A program made the translations under genes and the position numbers. Positions 35,379 through 43,835 of a stretch of 64,000 bases of DNA are shown piece by piece (within the stretch, counting starts at the first letter, position 1; each line of letters begins with the position of its first letter). The DNA is from Ruminococcus sp. (GTDB lineage: Bacteria; Bacillota; Clostridia; Oscillospirales; Ruminococcaceae). The notes beneath the pieces were generated by a model. The model did not search any database. It saw only the letters and a program-made list of their open reading frames with translations, and was not told the origin of the DNA. The DNA is taken from contig JAIDUG010000034.1 in the NCBI GenBank assembly GCA_029060305.1, positions 1 through 64,000 of the forward strand. Direction: 5' to 3'.

Positions 35379-35625
35379 AAAAAAGTCCCTCATACCTTTG
35401 AAAAGGCACAAGGGACGATTATAAAAAACCGTGATTCCACCCTGATTCACACAGAAAAATTTCTCTGTATCTCATTAGCTCGTTAACGGGAGCAACCGGC
35501 GTTTATTGGACGCACTCAGAGGCGGTGTGCTTAAAGTCTGACCGCTGACTGTCTCACAGCTTATAACAGTCTCTCTGAAAACGGTACTGCGACAGAAAGC
35601 CTTCCTCATCACAGATTTAGTATAT
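35379..35625 (-). promoter_or_regulatory. T-box leader (threonine) of the thrS operon
   Basis: The minus strand has the T-box sequence AGGGTGGAATCACGG (35443-35429), which pairs with the 3' end of uncharged tRNA. The competing terminator GTCCCT...AGGGAC is at 35385-35416 with a six-T run. Stem I is closed by TCAGAG (within 35570-35577) and CTCTGA (35521-35516). The likely specifier is ACC (35526-35524), a Thr codon. Uncharged tRNA-Thr would turn the operon on. Confidence 0.9.
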
Positions 35626-35630
35626 CATAT

Positions 35631-35659
35631 ATAATATCACAAAAATTCCGACTTGTCAA
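35631..35659 (-). promoter_or_regulatory. Promoter of the thrS T-box operon
   Basis: TTGACA (35654-35659), a 17-bp spacer and TATTAT (35631-35636), with TGTGA before the -10. It overlaps the 3' end of rex. Confidence 0.85.
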
Positions 35660-36291
35660 GAGCGATTTTCGGAAAAGTTACATCTTGCAAGCATTGCCAG
35701 CGTAAGCGAAATATTTTCATTATGTACGTTAACGCTTTCGGGGACGTTAAGATGTATGGAAGCAAAATTCAATATATACTTTATTCCCGAATCTGTCATT
35801 ATGTCGCATACTTCCTGAGCGTATTTTTCCGGTACTGTTATTATACCTGTTTTAATATTTTCACAAAGACAGAAATTTTTCATTTCACTTATGTGACGGA
35901 CAGGTTTTCCGTTTACGGAAGTACCGACAATATCCTGATTACAGTCAAAACCGCACACCACGTCAAACCCATAGTCAGAAAAACTTTCAGAACACATCAT
36001 AGCCCGACCGAAATTACCTATACCTGCCACTATAACGCCGTCACGGTTTTCAAAACCGAGGAAACTTTCAATATCGCTGATAAGTTCGGCTGTAACGTAA
36101 CCTGTGCGAGGTCTTCCGCCACGACTTATGGAAGCAAGGTCTTTCCGCACCTGAACGTTATTCAGTCCCAAAGCTCCGGCGATTGCAGTAGCAGAAATAT
36201 TTCCGGATTTTATTGTTTCCGACAGTGACATAAGGTAATTAAGATATATGGGAAGACGTTGTAAAGTCTGTGAAGTTATATTTTTACTCAT
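35656..36291 (-). CDS. rex: Redox-sensing transcriptional repressor Rex
   Basis: 211 residues from the ATG at 36291, preceded by GGAAGGAA; the frame upstream overlaps the nfnB end. The N-terminal winged helix has LQRLPIYLNYLMSL and NNVQVRKDLASISRGGRPRTGY. The Rossmann part has VIVAGIGNFGRAM (G-x-G-x-x-G). Rex senses the NADH/NAD+ ratio and represses fermentation and redox genes. It lies directly downstream of nfnA-nfnB in the same orientation, so it is probably co-transcribed with an enzyme that balances NADH and NADPH. Confidence 0.95.
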   Translation of the reverse strand: MSKNITSQTLQRLPIYLNYLMSLSETIKSGNISATAIAGALGLNNVQVRKDLASISRGGRPRTGYVTAELISDIESFLGFENRDGVIVAGIGNFGRAMMCSESFSDYGFDVVCGFDCNQDIVGTSVNGKPVRHISEMKNFCLCENIKTGIITVPEKYAQEVCDIMTDSGIKYILNFASIHLNVPESVNVHNENISLTLAMLARCNFSENRS

Positions 36292-36323
36292 AACGGCATT
36301 CCTTCCAACCGGAATATACATCA

Positions 36324-37706
36324 TTATTTCTGAATATATTCGTCCATAGCCTTAGCTGAAGCCTTACCTGCACCCATAGCAAGAATTACTGTCGCCGCAC
36401 CTGTAACAGCGTCACCACCGGCATACACTCCCTCTTTTGAAGTGAGACCGTTTTCGTCTGCAATGATACCGCCCCACTTCTGAGTTGCAAGCCCCTCTGT
36501 TGTTGACTTGATAAGCGGATTAGGTGAAGTACCGATAGACATTATAACGCTGTCCGTTTCGATTTCAATAAAAGCGTCGGGAATCGGCACGGGTCTTGCT
36601 CTTCCTGAAGAATCGGGTTCAGAAAGTTCCATCTGCTGACATACTACGCTTTTCACCCAGCCTTTTTCGTCAGACTTGATTTCAACAGGATTTGTAAGGA
36701 ATTTGAAAATAATTCCCTCTTCCTTAGCGTGTTCGATTTCCTCAAGACGTGCGGGAAGTTCCTTTTCAGTACGTCTGTAAACTATATATACTTCCGCACC
36801 CATTCTCTTTGCACAACGTGCAGCGTCCATTGCAACGTTACCGCCACCGACAACAACCGCTGTCTTTCCTGCCTGAACCGGTGTGGAAGTGTCGGACTTA
36901 TACGCTTTCATAAGATTTATTCTTGTAAGAAACTCGTTAGCAGAATAAACACCGTTGAGATTTTCGCCCTTTATGTTCATAAACCTCGGAAGTCCTGCTC
37001 CCGAACCTATGAAGATACTTTCAAAACCCTCTTCGTTAATAAGCTCGTCAACGGATATTGTTTTGCCGACAACTGTATTTGTTTCGATTTTAACGCCCAG
37101 TGCTTTCAGACCGTCTATTTCTTTCTGAACAATAGATTTAGGAAGTCTGAACTCCGGAATACCATAGGAAAGTACACCACCTGCAACGTGGAGAGCCTCG
37201 AAAATAGTAACGTCGTAACCTTTTTTAGCAAGGTCACTTGCACAGGCAAGTCCGGACGGTCCTGAGCCTATTACTGCAACCTTATGACCGTTTGAAACAG
37301 GCTTTTCAACAGGAGTTTCTGGCTGAGCATTGTGCCAGTCTGCAACAAATCTTTCAAGTCTGCCTATTGCAACAGGTTCACCTTTTATTCCTCTTACGCA
37401 CTTTGATTCGCACTGTGTTTCCTGTGGACATACTCTTCCGCATATAGCAGGAAGTGAACTTGATTTCGTAATGATTTTATATGCTTCCTCGAAATTACCC
37501 TCTGCTACTTCTGCAATAAATGCAGGAATATCAATCTGTACAGGACAGCCATTCACACAAGGCTTGTGTTTACAGTGCAGACATCTTTTAGCCTCGTCAA
37601 TAGCCTGCTCCTCTGTATAACCGAGTGCTACTTCCTTAAAATTCTTGTTTCTTACTTCCGGATTCTGTACCGGCATTTCGTTTTTTTTCAATGACATATT
37701 AGGCAT
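36324..37706 (-). CDS. nfnB: NfnB: NADPH-side subunit of ferredoxin:NADP+ transhydrogenase (glutamate-synthase small-subunit-like)
   Basis: 460 residues. The N-terminal domain has two 4Fe-4S Cys clusters (AKRCLHCKHKPCVNGCPVQIDI and CGRVCPQETQCESKC). FAD site VAVIGSGPSGLACASDLAKKG and NADPH site VVVGGGNVAMDAAR. C-terminal VYAGGDAVTGAATVI. Annotated in other genomes either as gltA-type glutamate synthase or as NfnB. The NfnA-like gene 1 bp upstream and the neighbouring rex favour NfnB, which couples NADH, NADPH and ferredoxin by electron bifurcation. Confidence 0.88.
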   Translation of the reverse strand: MPNMSLKKNEMPVQNPEVRNKNFKEVALGYTEEQAIDEAKRCLHCKHKPCVNGCPVQIDIPAFIAEVAEGNFEEAYKIITKSSSLPAICGRVCPQETQCESKCVRGIKGEPVAIGRLERFVADWHNAQPETPVEKPVSNGHKVAVIGSGPSGLACASDLAKKGYDVTIFEALHVAGGVLSYGIPEFRLPKSIVQKEIDGLKALGVKIETNTVVGKTISVDELINEEGFESIFIGSGAGLPRFMNIKGENLNGVYSANEFLTRINLMKAYKSDTSTPVQAGKTAVVVGGGNVAMDAARCAKRMGAEVYIVYRRTEKELPARLEEIEHAKEEGIIFKFLTNPVEIKSDEKGWVKSVVCQQMELSEPDSSGRARPVPIPDAFIEIETDSVIMSIGTSPNPLIKSTTEGLATQKWGGIIADENGLTSKEGVYAGGDAVTGAATVILAMGAGKASAKAMDEYIQK

Positions 37707-37707
37707 T

Positions 37708-38550
37708 TTATTTTACCTCCTGCTTAAAAAGATTGCAAGTATCTTCATGAGCCTTGCGTTCAAAAGGCTTGTACATAGCACCACGAGCCATAGCTTCATC
37801 AAAATCTATGAGATGACCGTCAAATTCAGGACCGTCAACGCACGCAAATTTTGTTTCACCGCCGACCGTCAGACGACAACCGCCACACATTCCTGTACCG
37901 TCAATCATAATCGGATTCATTGAAGCTACCGTTGGCACTTCATACTGTTTCGTAAGCTGACAGACAAATTTCATCATAATCAAAGGACCGATAGTTATAA
38001 CTCTGTCGTATTTTTCACCGCTTTCAATAAGTTTTCTGAGAGCGTCGGTAACAAGACCTTTTTCGCCGACTGAGCCGTCGTCAGACATAAGCACGAATTT
38101 TGAACTCGATGCCCTGAATTCGTCCTCTAAAATAACTAAGTCCTTGTTTCTGAAACCTACTATCGAATGAACTTCAACACCTAATTCGTGGAGTTTCTTT
38201 GCCACGGGATAAGCAATAGCACAACCTACACCACCGCCGACTACAGCAACCTTTTTGAGACCCTCTGTTTCAGTAGCACGTCCAAGAGGTCCTACAAAGT
38301 CGTGCAGACAGTCACCCTCATTCATATGATTCAGCTTTTCGGTAGTAGCTCCAACAATCTGGAATATAATTGTAACTGTACCGTTCTGACGGTCGAAATC
38401 TGCGATTGTAAGCGGAATACGTTCACCATCCTCATCTGTTCTGAGAATAATAAACTGTCCCGGTTCGCATTTTCTTGCAACTTTCGGAGCGTTGATTTTC
38501 ATAAGGGTAACGGTCGGGTTAAGACTTTTCTTTTCTAAAATTTCAAACAT
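37708..38550 (-). CDS. nfnA: NfnA: NADH/FAD-2Fe-2S subunit of ferredoxin:NADP+ transhydrogenase
   Basis: 280 residues from the ATG at 38550; AAAGGAA lies 8 bp upstream and overlaps an earlier in-frame ATG at 38568. FAD part: CEPGQFIILRTDEDGERIPLTI. NAD part: VAVVGGGVGCAIAYPVAKKL. C-terminal 2Fe-2S binding segment DGTGMCGGCRLTV...FACVDGPEFDGH. Related to dihydroorotate dehydrogenase electron-transfer subunits, but the fit with the adjacent NfnB is better. Cytoplasmic complex. Confidence 0.88.
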   Translation of the reverse strand: MFEILEKKSLNPTVTLMKINAPKVARKCEPGQFIILRTDEDGERIPLTIADFDRQNGTVTIIFQIVGATTEKLNHMNEGDCLHDFVGPLGRATETEGLKKVAVVGGGVGCAIAYPVAKKLHELGVEVHSIVGFRNKDLVILEDEFRASSSKFVLMSDDGSVGEKGLVTDALRKLIESGEKYDRVITIGPLIMMKFVCQLTKQYEVPTVASMNPIMIDGTGMCGGCRLTVGGETKFACVDGPEFDGHLIDFDEAMARGAMYKPFERKAHEDTCNLFKQEVK

Positions 38551-38649
38551 AAGAAAAATTCCTTTCATAAAAATGTGCCGTCAGCACCGACGGCAACCGA
38601 GGTTATTTTATATTATATCACACATTCTGAAAATATGGAAATATAAATA

Positions 38650-38683
38650 TTTCAATATCGATATTCTGTTATCGATATTGAAA
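38650..38683. promoter_or_regulatory. Perfect 14-bp inverted repeat upstream of nfnA
   Basis: TTTCAATATCGATA (38650-38663) and its exact complement (38670-38683) are separated by 6 bp. It sits between lysR and the nfnA promoter region (TATAAT near 38605, with TG extension). It has no T run, so it looks like an operator rather than a terminator. It does not match the Rex consensus TTGTGA-N6-TCACAA. Confidence 0.6.
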
Positions 38684-38819
38684 GTACCGAAATAAACTCG
38701 ACTGAATATGATTTTTTTACAATATAATATTTCCTAAAACAGAATGTCATTATTTATATCTGCAATTTATGCCACACAACACCTGATACACGGAATATAA
38801 ACATTCCGATTTTTATATA

Positions 38820-39770
38820 TCAGCGGTATTCCGTAAACGCTGATTCATTGCGGACTTCATAGAATTTGTTTACAAGTATTCTCTCCATATCAGAAAATTT
38901 ATGACCTGTAGAGTATACCAGCATATCCTTGAAATTGTTGTCATTGAAAGTACATTTGCGTTGTACAAGACGATATTTTTCACAAAGGCTTTGCGGTACT
39001 GGAGAATCAAGCATAAAAGATTGAGGAACAGTCAGCAGAAAATCCAAAGCACTACCTCTGTCGTACATACATACTTTACGGACGGGAATATCTGCCGGAC
39101 GGTTTGCATTGAAAAGTTTTTCGACAGCCCCTGAAACATAAGGTATAGCATCATCGCCCTGAGTAAGTTCAATGTATCTGCACGACAAACCAGAATATTT
39201 GATATTCTCGTCATTTGCCGAGGGGTGTTCGTTGGACATTACTGCAAGCATTTCAAATTCCCACAACAACTGACTTTTCAGATTTTTTTCTTCAAGAAAG
39301 TCCATAAAATATTTTTCGTGTGCTGTATTGAAACGGATTATTCCGAAATCGTAACCGTTATCACGGACGTTCTCAATACTACGGAGTGAATTTGTTTCAC
39401 AGAAATACACTTCCATATCGTCGGAATTACGTTCCTCAGCGATATATTCCGAAAAAGCCTTTGATATATAGCCTGTTCTCGGGACGGATATGCGGAGTTT
39501 GTTGTTTTTGAATTTTTCAGGAGAATGTATAGCTTCCATATTGTCAATCTGCATGAGAACCTGTTTCGCATATCCCAAAAATTTCACACCCTGGTCTGTA
39601 GGAATAACGCCTTTTGAAGTACGTCTGAATATTGTGATTCCCAAAGTATTTTCCAGTTCCTTTATAGCCTTGCTCAGATTAGGCTGAGCCATGTACAGAT
39701 TTTCGGCAGCCTGAGTGATTGAACGTGTTTTTTCAATTTCGACCGCATACCTGAAATGAAGTGTATTCAC
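38820..39770 (-). CDS. LysR-family transcriptional regulator
   Basis: 316 residues. The N-terminal winged helix is typical: FRYAVEIEKTRSITQAAENLYMAQPNLSKAIKELENTLGITIFRRTSKGVIPTDQG. The C-terminal ~220 residues are the effector-binding domain. It is the last gene of the hydrolase-MurF-Ddl-acetyltransferase operon (21 bp after the acetyltransferase), rather than divergent from its targets as LysR genes often are. Effector unknown. Confidence 0.9.
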   Translation of the reverse strand: MNTLHFRYAVEIEKTRSITQAAENLYMAQPNLSKAIKELENTLGITIFRRTSKGVIPTDQGVKFLGYAKQVLMQIDNMEAIHSPEKFKNNKLRISVPRTGYISKAFSEYIAEERNSDDMEVYFCETNSLRSIENVRDNGYDFGIIRFNTAHEKYFMDFLEEKNLKSQLLWEFEMLAVMSNEHPSANDENIKYSGLSCRYIELTQGDDAIPYVSGAVEKLFNANRPADIPVRKVCMYDRGSALDFLLTVPQSFMLDSPVPQSLCEKYRLVQRKCTFNDNNFKDMLVYSTGHKFSDMERILVNKFYEVRNESAFTEYR

Positions 39771-39791
39771 AGCCTTTGCCCTCCTTGTGAC

Positions 39792-40448
39792 TTATTTTTT
39801 TACTTCCTCAACAGAATAATGTCTGATTTTCTTCTTCGGCGGTTCGGGAACGGATTCAGGTTCGGGAGCAGGTTCGGGCGGAATATACGTACTCTCCGGA
39901 ATATCCTTTACAGGTCTGCAAGGGTTTCCGACTGCTACAACTCCTGACGGAATATCTTTTGTTACAACACTTCCACCGCCTATAACAACATTGTCACCGA
40001 TAGTGACCCCAGGCATAACGCAGACGTTTCCACCAAACCAAACGTTACTGCCGACTTTTATAGGCTTTGCGTATTCAAGACCTGCATTGCGTGCTTTATA
40101 GTCAAGAGGGTGACCTGCTGTATAGAATCCACAGTTAGGACCTATGAAAACATTATCACCGAAAATAACTTCCGCACAGTCAAGGATAACAAGGTTGTGA
40201 TTTGAATAGAAGTTATCACCGAGTATTATATTATAGCCATAGTCGCAGAAAAAATTCGCTTCAATCCAAGTATTCTCACCCTTGAAAGCAAGCAGTCGGC
40301 TGAGAAGTCTTTCCCTTTTCTGAAAGTCGTTGTAAGTAGCCGAATTATATTCCGCACAAAGTTTTTTTGCGTTTATTCTTTCCGCAACAAGTTCCTTGTC
40401 GTTGCCGTTGTAGAGTTCACCGGCTTGTTGTTTTTCCTTTTCAGTCAT
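39792..40448 (-). CDS. Maltose/galactoside-type O-acetyltransferase with a proline-rich tail
   Basis: 218 residues. The N-terminal maltose-acetyltransferase cap (MTEKEKQQAGELYNGNDKEL) is followed by left-handed beta-helix hexapeptide repeats (IILGDNFYSNHNLVILDCAEVIFGDNVFIG) and the catalytic His in FYTAGHPLD. It transfers acetyl from acetyl-CoA to a sugar. Unlike the usual ~185-residue family, it carries a ~30-residue tail rich in Pro and Glu (YIPPEPAPEPESVPEPPKKK). Position between ddl and lysR suggests a cell-wall or nucleotide-sugar acceptor; inference only. Confidence 0.85.
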   Translation of the reverse strand: MTEKEKQQAGELYNGNDKELVAERINAKKLCAEYNSATYNDFQKRERLLSRLLAFKGENTWIEANFFCDYGYNIILGDNFYSNHNLVILDCAEVIFGDNVFIGPNCGFYTAGHPLDYKARNAGLEYAKPIKVGSNVWFGGNVCVMPGVTIGDNVVIGGGSVVTKDIPSGVVAVGNPCRPVKDIPESTYIPPEPAPEPESVPEPPKKKIRHYSVEEVKK

Positions 40449-40460
40449 ATAAATTCTCCT

Positions 40461-41642
40461 TTACATTTTACTGCCCTTACTACCCTTTGCTCCGAAACTT
40501 CCGCCGGAAGCGAGAATATTTGTATCAAACGAATAGTTTATTTTTTCGCCCATTCTGTAGCGTTTCAGTGAAAGCTGTATGAGTTTTTCGAGAAGTTCAG
40601 GATATTTAATGCCCTTTGGTTGCCACAGATAGAAAGCAAGCGAACCTGGAATAGTGTTTATTTCGTTTATGTAGACCTTGTTGTCATTCATATCAATCAT
40701 AAAGTCTATACGTGTAACACCGTTACAGCCGAGGTAACGGAACGCTTCAACAGCAGTTTTTCTTATAAATTCGTCCTGTTCCGGAGTGATGTCAGCAGGA
40801 ATTTTTCTTTTGAGACTTGCCATTCCTTTACCGCCACCGAGATACTTCTGTCCATAACTTAAAATTTCTTCATTGCTTGCCTGTACGGGTTCTTCACAAA
40901 CGGAAGCCTCTGCTGATTCGCTGTCACCTGCTACTGAACAGTTTATCTCTTTGAGATTTACAACAGCAGGTTCTACAAGTATTCTGTCGGAGAAGTCGAA
41001 AGCGTTTTCCATTGATTTTATAAGACCGTCCCTGTCATTAGCTTTTGAAATACCCACGCTTGAACCAAGATTTATAGGTTTAACGATTACAGGATAACCG
41101 AATTTCTTTTCAACCTTGTCTGCACATTCTTCAATCCTGTCAACCTCGAATGAAGAAAATCTGCAACAGTCAAGTACAGGGAATCCGGCATCTTTGAGTA
41201 AAATTTTCATAACAAATTTATCCATTCCGACCGCTGAAGCAAGAACGTCACAACCAACGTATGGAATATCAAGGGTCTGCAAATATCCCTGTAAAGCACC
41301 GTCCTCAACATTAGTGCCGTGTACTATCGGAAAAGCAATGTCAACATCTGAAATATGATTTGAACCGAATTTCTTCATTTTCTGACGGATAAGCTGTACT
41401 TTTCCCTCGCTCCTCACAAATACACAAGCCGTACACTCTTTTAAGAGTTCGGGAATATTCTTGTATGCGTTTATATCAAAAAGTTTTTCACCTGTCCAGA
41501 ATTCATTCTGCTTTGTCATATACACCGGAATGATGTTATATTTTTCCTTGTTGATATTTGTCATAGCCTGAACAGCCGAAATAACTGATACTTCGTGTTC
41601 AACGCTTTTTCCGCCGAAAAGTACAGCAAGATTGATTTTCAT
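40461..41642 (-). CDS. ddl: D-alanine-D-alanine ligase
   Basis: 393 residues. MKINLAVLFGGKSVEHEVSVISA starts the N-domain. ATP-grasp segments are VIVKPINLGSSVGISKA, CNGVTRIDFMID and YINEINTIPGSLAFYLW. The substrate loop has no obvious D-Ala-D-Lac or D-Ala-D-Ser hallmark, so the normal dipeptide is expected. The C-terminal ~25 residues (SFDTNILASGGSFGAKGSKGSKM) are a Gly/Ser/Lys tail. It sits between a MurF-like ligase, which uses its product, and an acetyltransferase. Confidence 0.9.
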   Translation of the reverse strand: MKINLAVLFGGKSVEHEVSVISAVQAMTNINKEKYNIIPVYMTKQNEFWTGEKLFDINAYKNIPELLKECTACVFVRSEGKVQLIRQKMKKFGSNHISDVDIAFPIVHGTNVEDGALQGYLQTLDIPYVGCDVLASAVGMDKFVMKILLKDAGFPVLDCCRFSSFEVDRIEECADKVEKKFGYPVIVKPINLGSSVGISKANDRDGLIKSMENAFDFSDRILVEPAVVNLKEINCSVAGDSESAEASVCEEPVQASNEEILSYGQKYLGGGKGMASLKRKIPADITPEQDEFIRKTAVEAFRYLGCNGVTRIDFMIDMNDNKVYINEINTIPGSLAFYLWQPKGIKYPELLEKLIQLSLKRYRMGEKINYSFDTNILASGGSFGAKGSKGSKM

Positions 41643-41668
41643 AATAAAATTACTCCTTTTATATAAAA

Positions 41669-43270
41669 TTAATAATTATCGGGCAAATCGTTTTCAAGAA
41701 GTACGATTTTTTTCTTGTCCGTCCTGTATTCGTTGACTTTTGTTATAGCCTCGTTGAGACCGTCAGCCACATACACATTGTTCATATCATAACCCGAATC
41801 CTTGATACCGTTGTAAATAGGTAATGTCTGAGTTTTTCCGACAAGCACAATGTAATCACACGCTTTTGAGGCTTCCTGTCCGAATTCATAATTCAATTCT
41901 TCCTGTTTAGCACCGAGTTCCACCATTCCTGGAGTTACAAGGATTCGGCAGGCATCGAAAAGTCCGAGAACGTTCAGTGCGGCACGGCAACCACTTGGAT
42001 TTGAGTTATAAGCATCGTCAATATACGTCAGGTTACCGCCCTTGTCAAGTAACTGTAGTCTATGCGGTACTGATGCAATCTTTCTTACCGGAAGTATAAG
42101 TTTTTCAAGATGTATTCCGATTCCGTGACAATATGCGATTGCTCCGAGAACGTTCTGTACATTGTGTTCGCCGAGAAGTTTCATTGTAAAACGACAGCTT
42201 TCACCGTCAGGAGCGGTTACAGTAAATTCCGTTCCTCTGTCGGATACTGAAATATCAGTCGCACGGTAATCGTTGTGTTCCTGCAATCCGTACATAACGG
42301 CGTTTTTGTACTGAGGAGCTTTTTTTCTTATTAATTCGTTGTCACCGTTGAGGTAAATTTTTCCGCCTACCGCCTGAACACTGTCAGCAAGTTCAAACTT
42401 CGTATTTACAACGTTTTCAATCGAATTGAAAGTTTCGAGGTGCTGAGGACCTACGGAAGTAATAATACCGTCGTGAGGGTGTGCAATTTCGCAAAGCTCC
42501 TTTATTTCGTGTACACGTCTTGCACCCATTTCACAAATAAAATATTCGTGGGTAGGTTTGAGGTGCTGACGTACTGTTATTGTAACGCCCATAGGTGTAT
42601 TGAAACTTTCCGGAGTTTTGAGAGTGTTATATTGCGAACTCAACAATTCACTGAGATAAAATTTCATACTGGTTTTGCCGTAACTTCCGGTGATTCCTAT
42701 TTTGTGGAGGTCAGGCATTTCGGACAGTATTCTTTTAGCATCATTAATGTACCAGTGCTGTATATATGTTTCAATAGGTTTGTTTATGATATTCGACAAC
42801 GGCACAAGCAACGGAGTTAAATAAAGTGCGGAGTTTACCATAATAAACGGCAGAATATTATTGAAAGGTTTCCAGTCTTCACACTTACAAGGTGTACTTC
42901 CTGAAACTGTTCCTATTGCGAACATTATTCCGACAAGAACGAAAAAAGTAGTCATCATTCTTTTTACACGAGCGGTATATTTGAGTGGTTTCTTGAATTT
43001 TTTTGAGGGCTTGTTGAGGACTGCAAAGAAAATACTTAAAACCGCAAATACTATCAGCAAAGGTATATTATAACCTGTTGCGAACATTGCAAACTGTACA
43101 ACAAAAAGTACAAGCGGAAAAATATATCTCTTGAAATTCTTTTTCATCCACCAAGAATGTTCAGGGGTTTTGTAGCCGTTGAGTTGTAGCATATGGAACT
43201 CTCTTAATCCGAAAAAGATAATTCCGATAAGTGCCACGACGGCGTATATGCAGAAAAATAAAGTATACAT
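41669..43270 (-). CDS. Membrane-anchored MurF-like Mur ligase
   Basis: 533 residues. Residues ~1-165 hold about five membrane helices, not part of classical MurF. From ~170 the Mur-ligase core follows: P-loop GSYGKTS (195-201), EMGARRVHEIKELCEIAHPHDGIITSV, and later DDAYNSNPSGCRAALNVL and VELGAKQEELNYEFG, which fit the MurF branch. It joins D-Ala-D-Ala (from Ddl next door) to the UDP-muramyl tripeptide, apparently at the membrane. The C-terminal part ends LLENDLPDNY. The start overlaps the previous stop by one base (TAATG). A second, soluble MurF may exist elsewhere. Confidence 0.85.
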   Translation of the reverse strand: MYTLFFCIYAVVALIGIIFFGLREFHMLQLNGYKTPEHSWWMKKNFKRYIFPLVLFVVQFAMFATGYNIPLLIVFAVLSIFFAVLNKPSKKFKKPLKYTARVKRMMTTFFVLVGIMFAIGTVSGSTPCKCEDWKPFNNILPFIMVNSALYLTPLLVPLSNIINKPIETYIQHWYINDAKRILSEMPDLHKIGITGSYGKTSMKFYLSELLSSQYNTLKTPESFNTPMGVTITVRQHLKPTHEYFICEMGARRVHEIKELCEIAHPHDGIITSVGPQHLETFNSIENVVNTKFELADSVQAVGGKIYLNGDNELIRKKAPQYKNAVMYGLQEHNDYRATDISVSDRGTEFTVTAPDGESCRFTMKLLGEHNVQNVLGAIAYCHGIGIHLEKLILPVRKIASVPHRLQLLDKGGNLTYIDDAYNSNPSGCRAALNVLGLFDACRILVTPGMVELGAKQEELNYEFGQEASKACDYIVLVGKTQTLPIYNGIKDSGYDMNNVYVADGLNEAITKVNEYRTDKKKIVLLENDLPDNY

Positions 43271-43830
43271 TAAGTAGAAATCTCCTTATATTTTTTGATT
43301 GAATAAAAGGGTTTATTGAGTACATCAGCGAGAACGACAAGCAGAGGAGTCAGATACAGTGCAAAATTGACTATCATATACGGAATATAATTCTCAAACC
43401 AGTGCGGAACTATATCCAGACCGCACTTACATAATGTTTCGTCATAACTCCAGAAAACACTGATTCTGAATAATATAGCGGTCAGAATAAAGAATGTTAT
43501 CATTATTTTACGTATCCTGACGGTATTTTCAAGACGTTTCCGGAAAGGTCTGTTAATAAGTGATATTATTATGTTGCCAATCAGAAATATAAAAAACTTT
43601 TTATCGTTTGTCGCAAGCATGATAATCTGTACTGTAAAAAGTACCGACGGAAAAATGTATTTCCTGAAGTTTTTCCCGATATTTCGGGCATATTCAGAAA
43701 TATTGTAATCTGCTTCCTGAAAAAAATATAATTCCCTCTTTAAGTATGAAACTATTCCCATGAACGTTATAAGAGCGTATATACAGAAAATAGCCACATC
43801 TACTATAAAATTTTGTGTTTCTATAGACAT
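43270..43830 (-). CDS. Membrane protein, stand-alone paralogue of the MurF-like membrane module
   Basis: 186 residues from the ATG at 43830 (GAGGAG 8 bp upstream). About five membrane helices. It aligns by eye with residues ~1-165 of the next gene: KNFRKYIFPSVLFTVQIIMLAT against KNFKRYIFPLVLFVVQFAMFAT, a shared CKC motif before a W, and PYMIVNFALYLTPLLVVLADVLNKP against PFIMVNSALYLTPLLVPLSNIINKP. The ligase domain is absent. Perhaps a partner of the membrane MurF. Function unknown. Confidence 0.82.
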   Translation of the reverse strand: MSIETQNFIVDVAIFCIYALITFMGIVSYLKRELYFFQEADYNISEYARNIGKNFRKYIFPSVLFTVQIIMLATNDKKFFIFLIGNIIISLINRPFRKRLENTVRIRKIMITFFILTAILFRISVFWSYDETLCKCGLDIVPHWFENYIPYMIVNFALYLTPLLVVLADVLNKPFYSIKKYKEIST

Positions 43831-43835
43831 TCTTT

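Noticed and set aside
38577-38594. GCCGTC/GACGGC hairpin as nfnA terminator
   Set aside because: It lies in the nfnA leader and the following T run is short; it may be an mRNA-stability hairpin, too weak to call.
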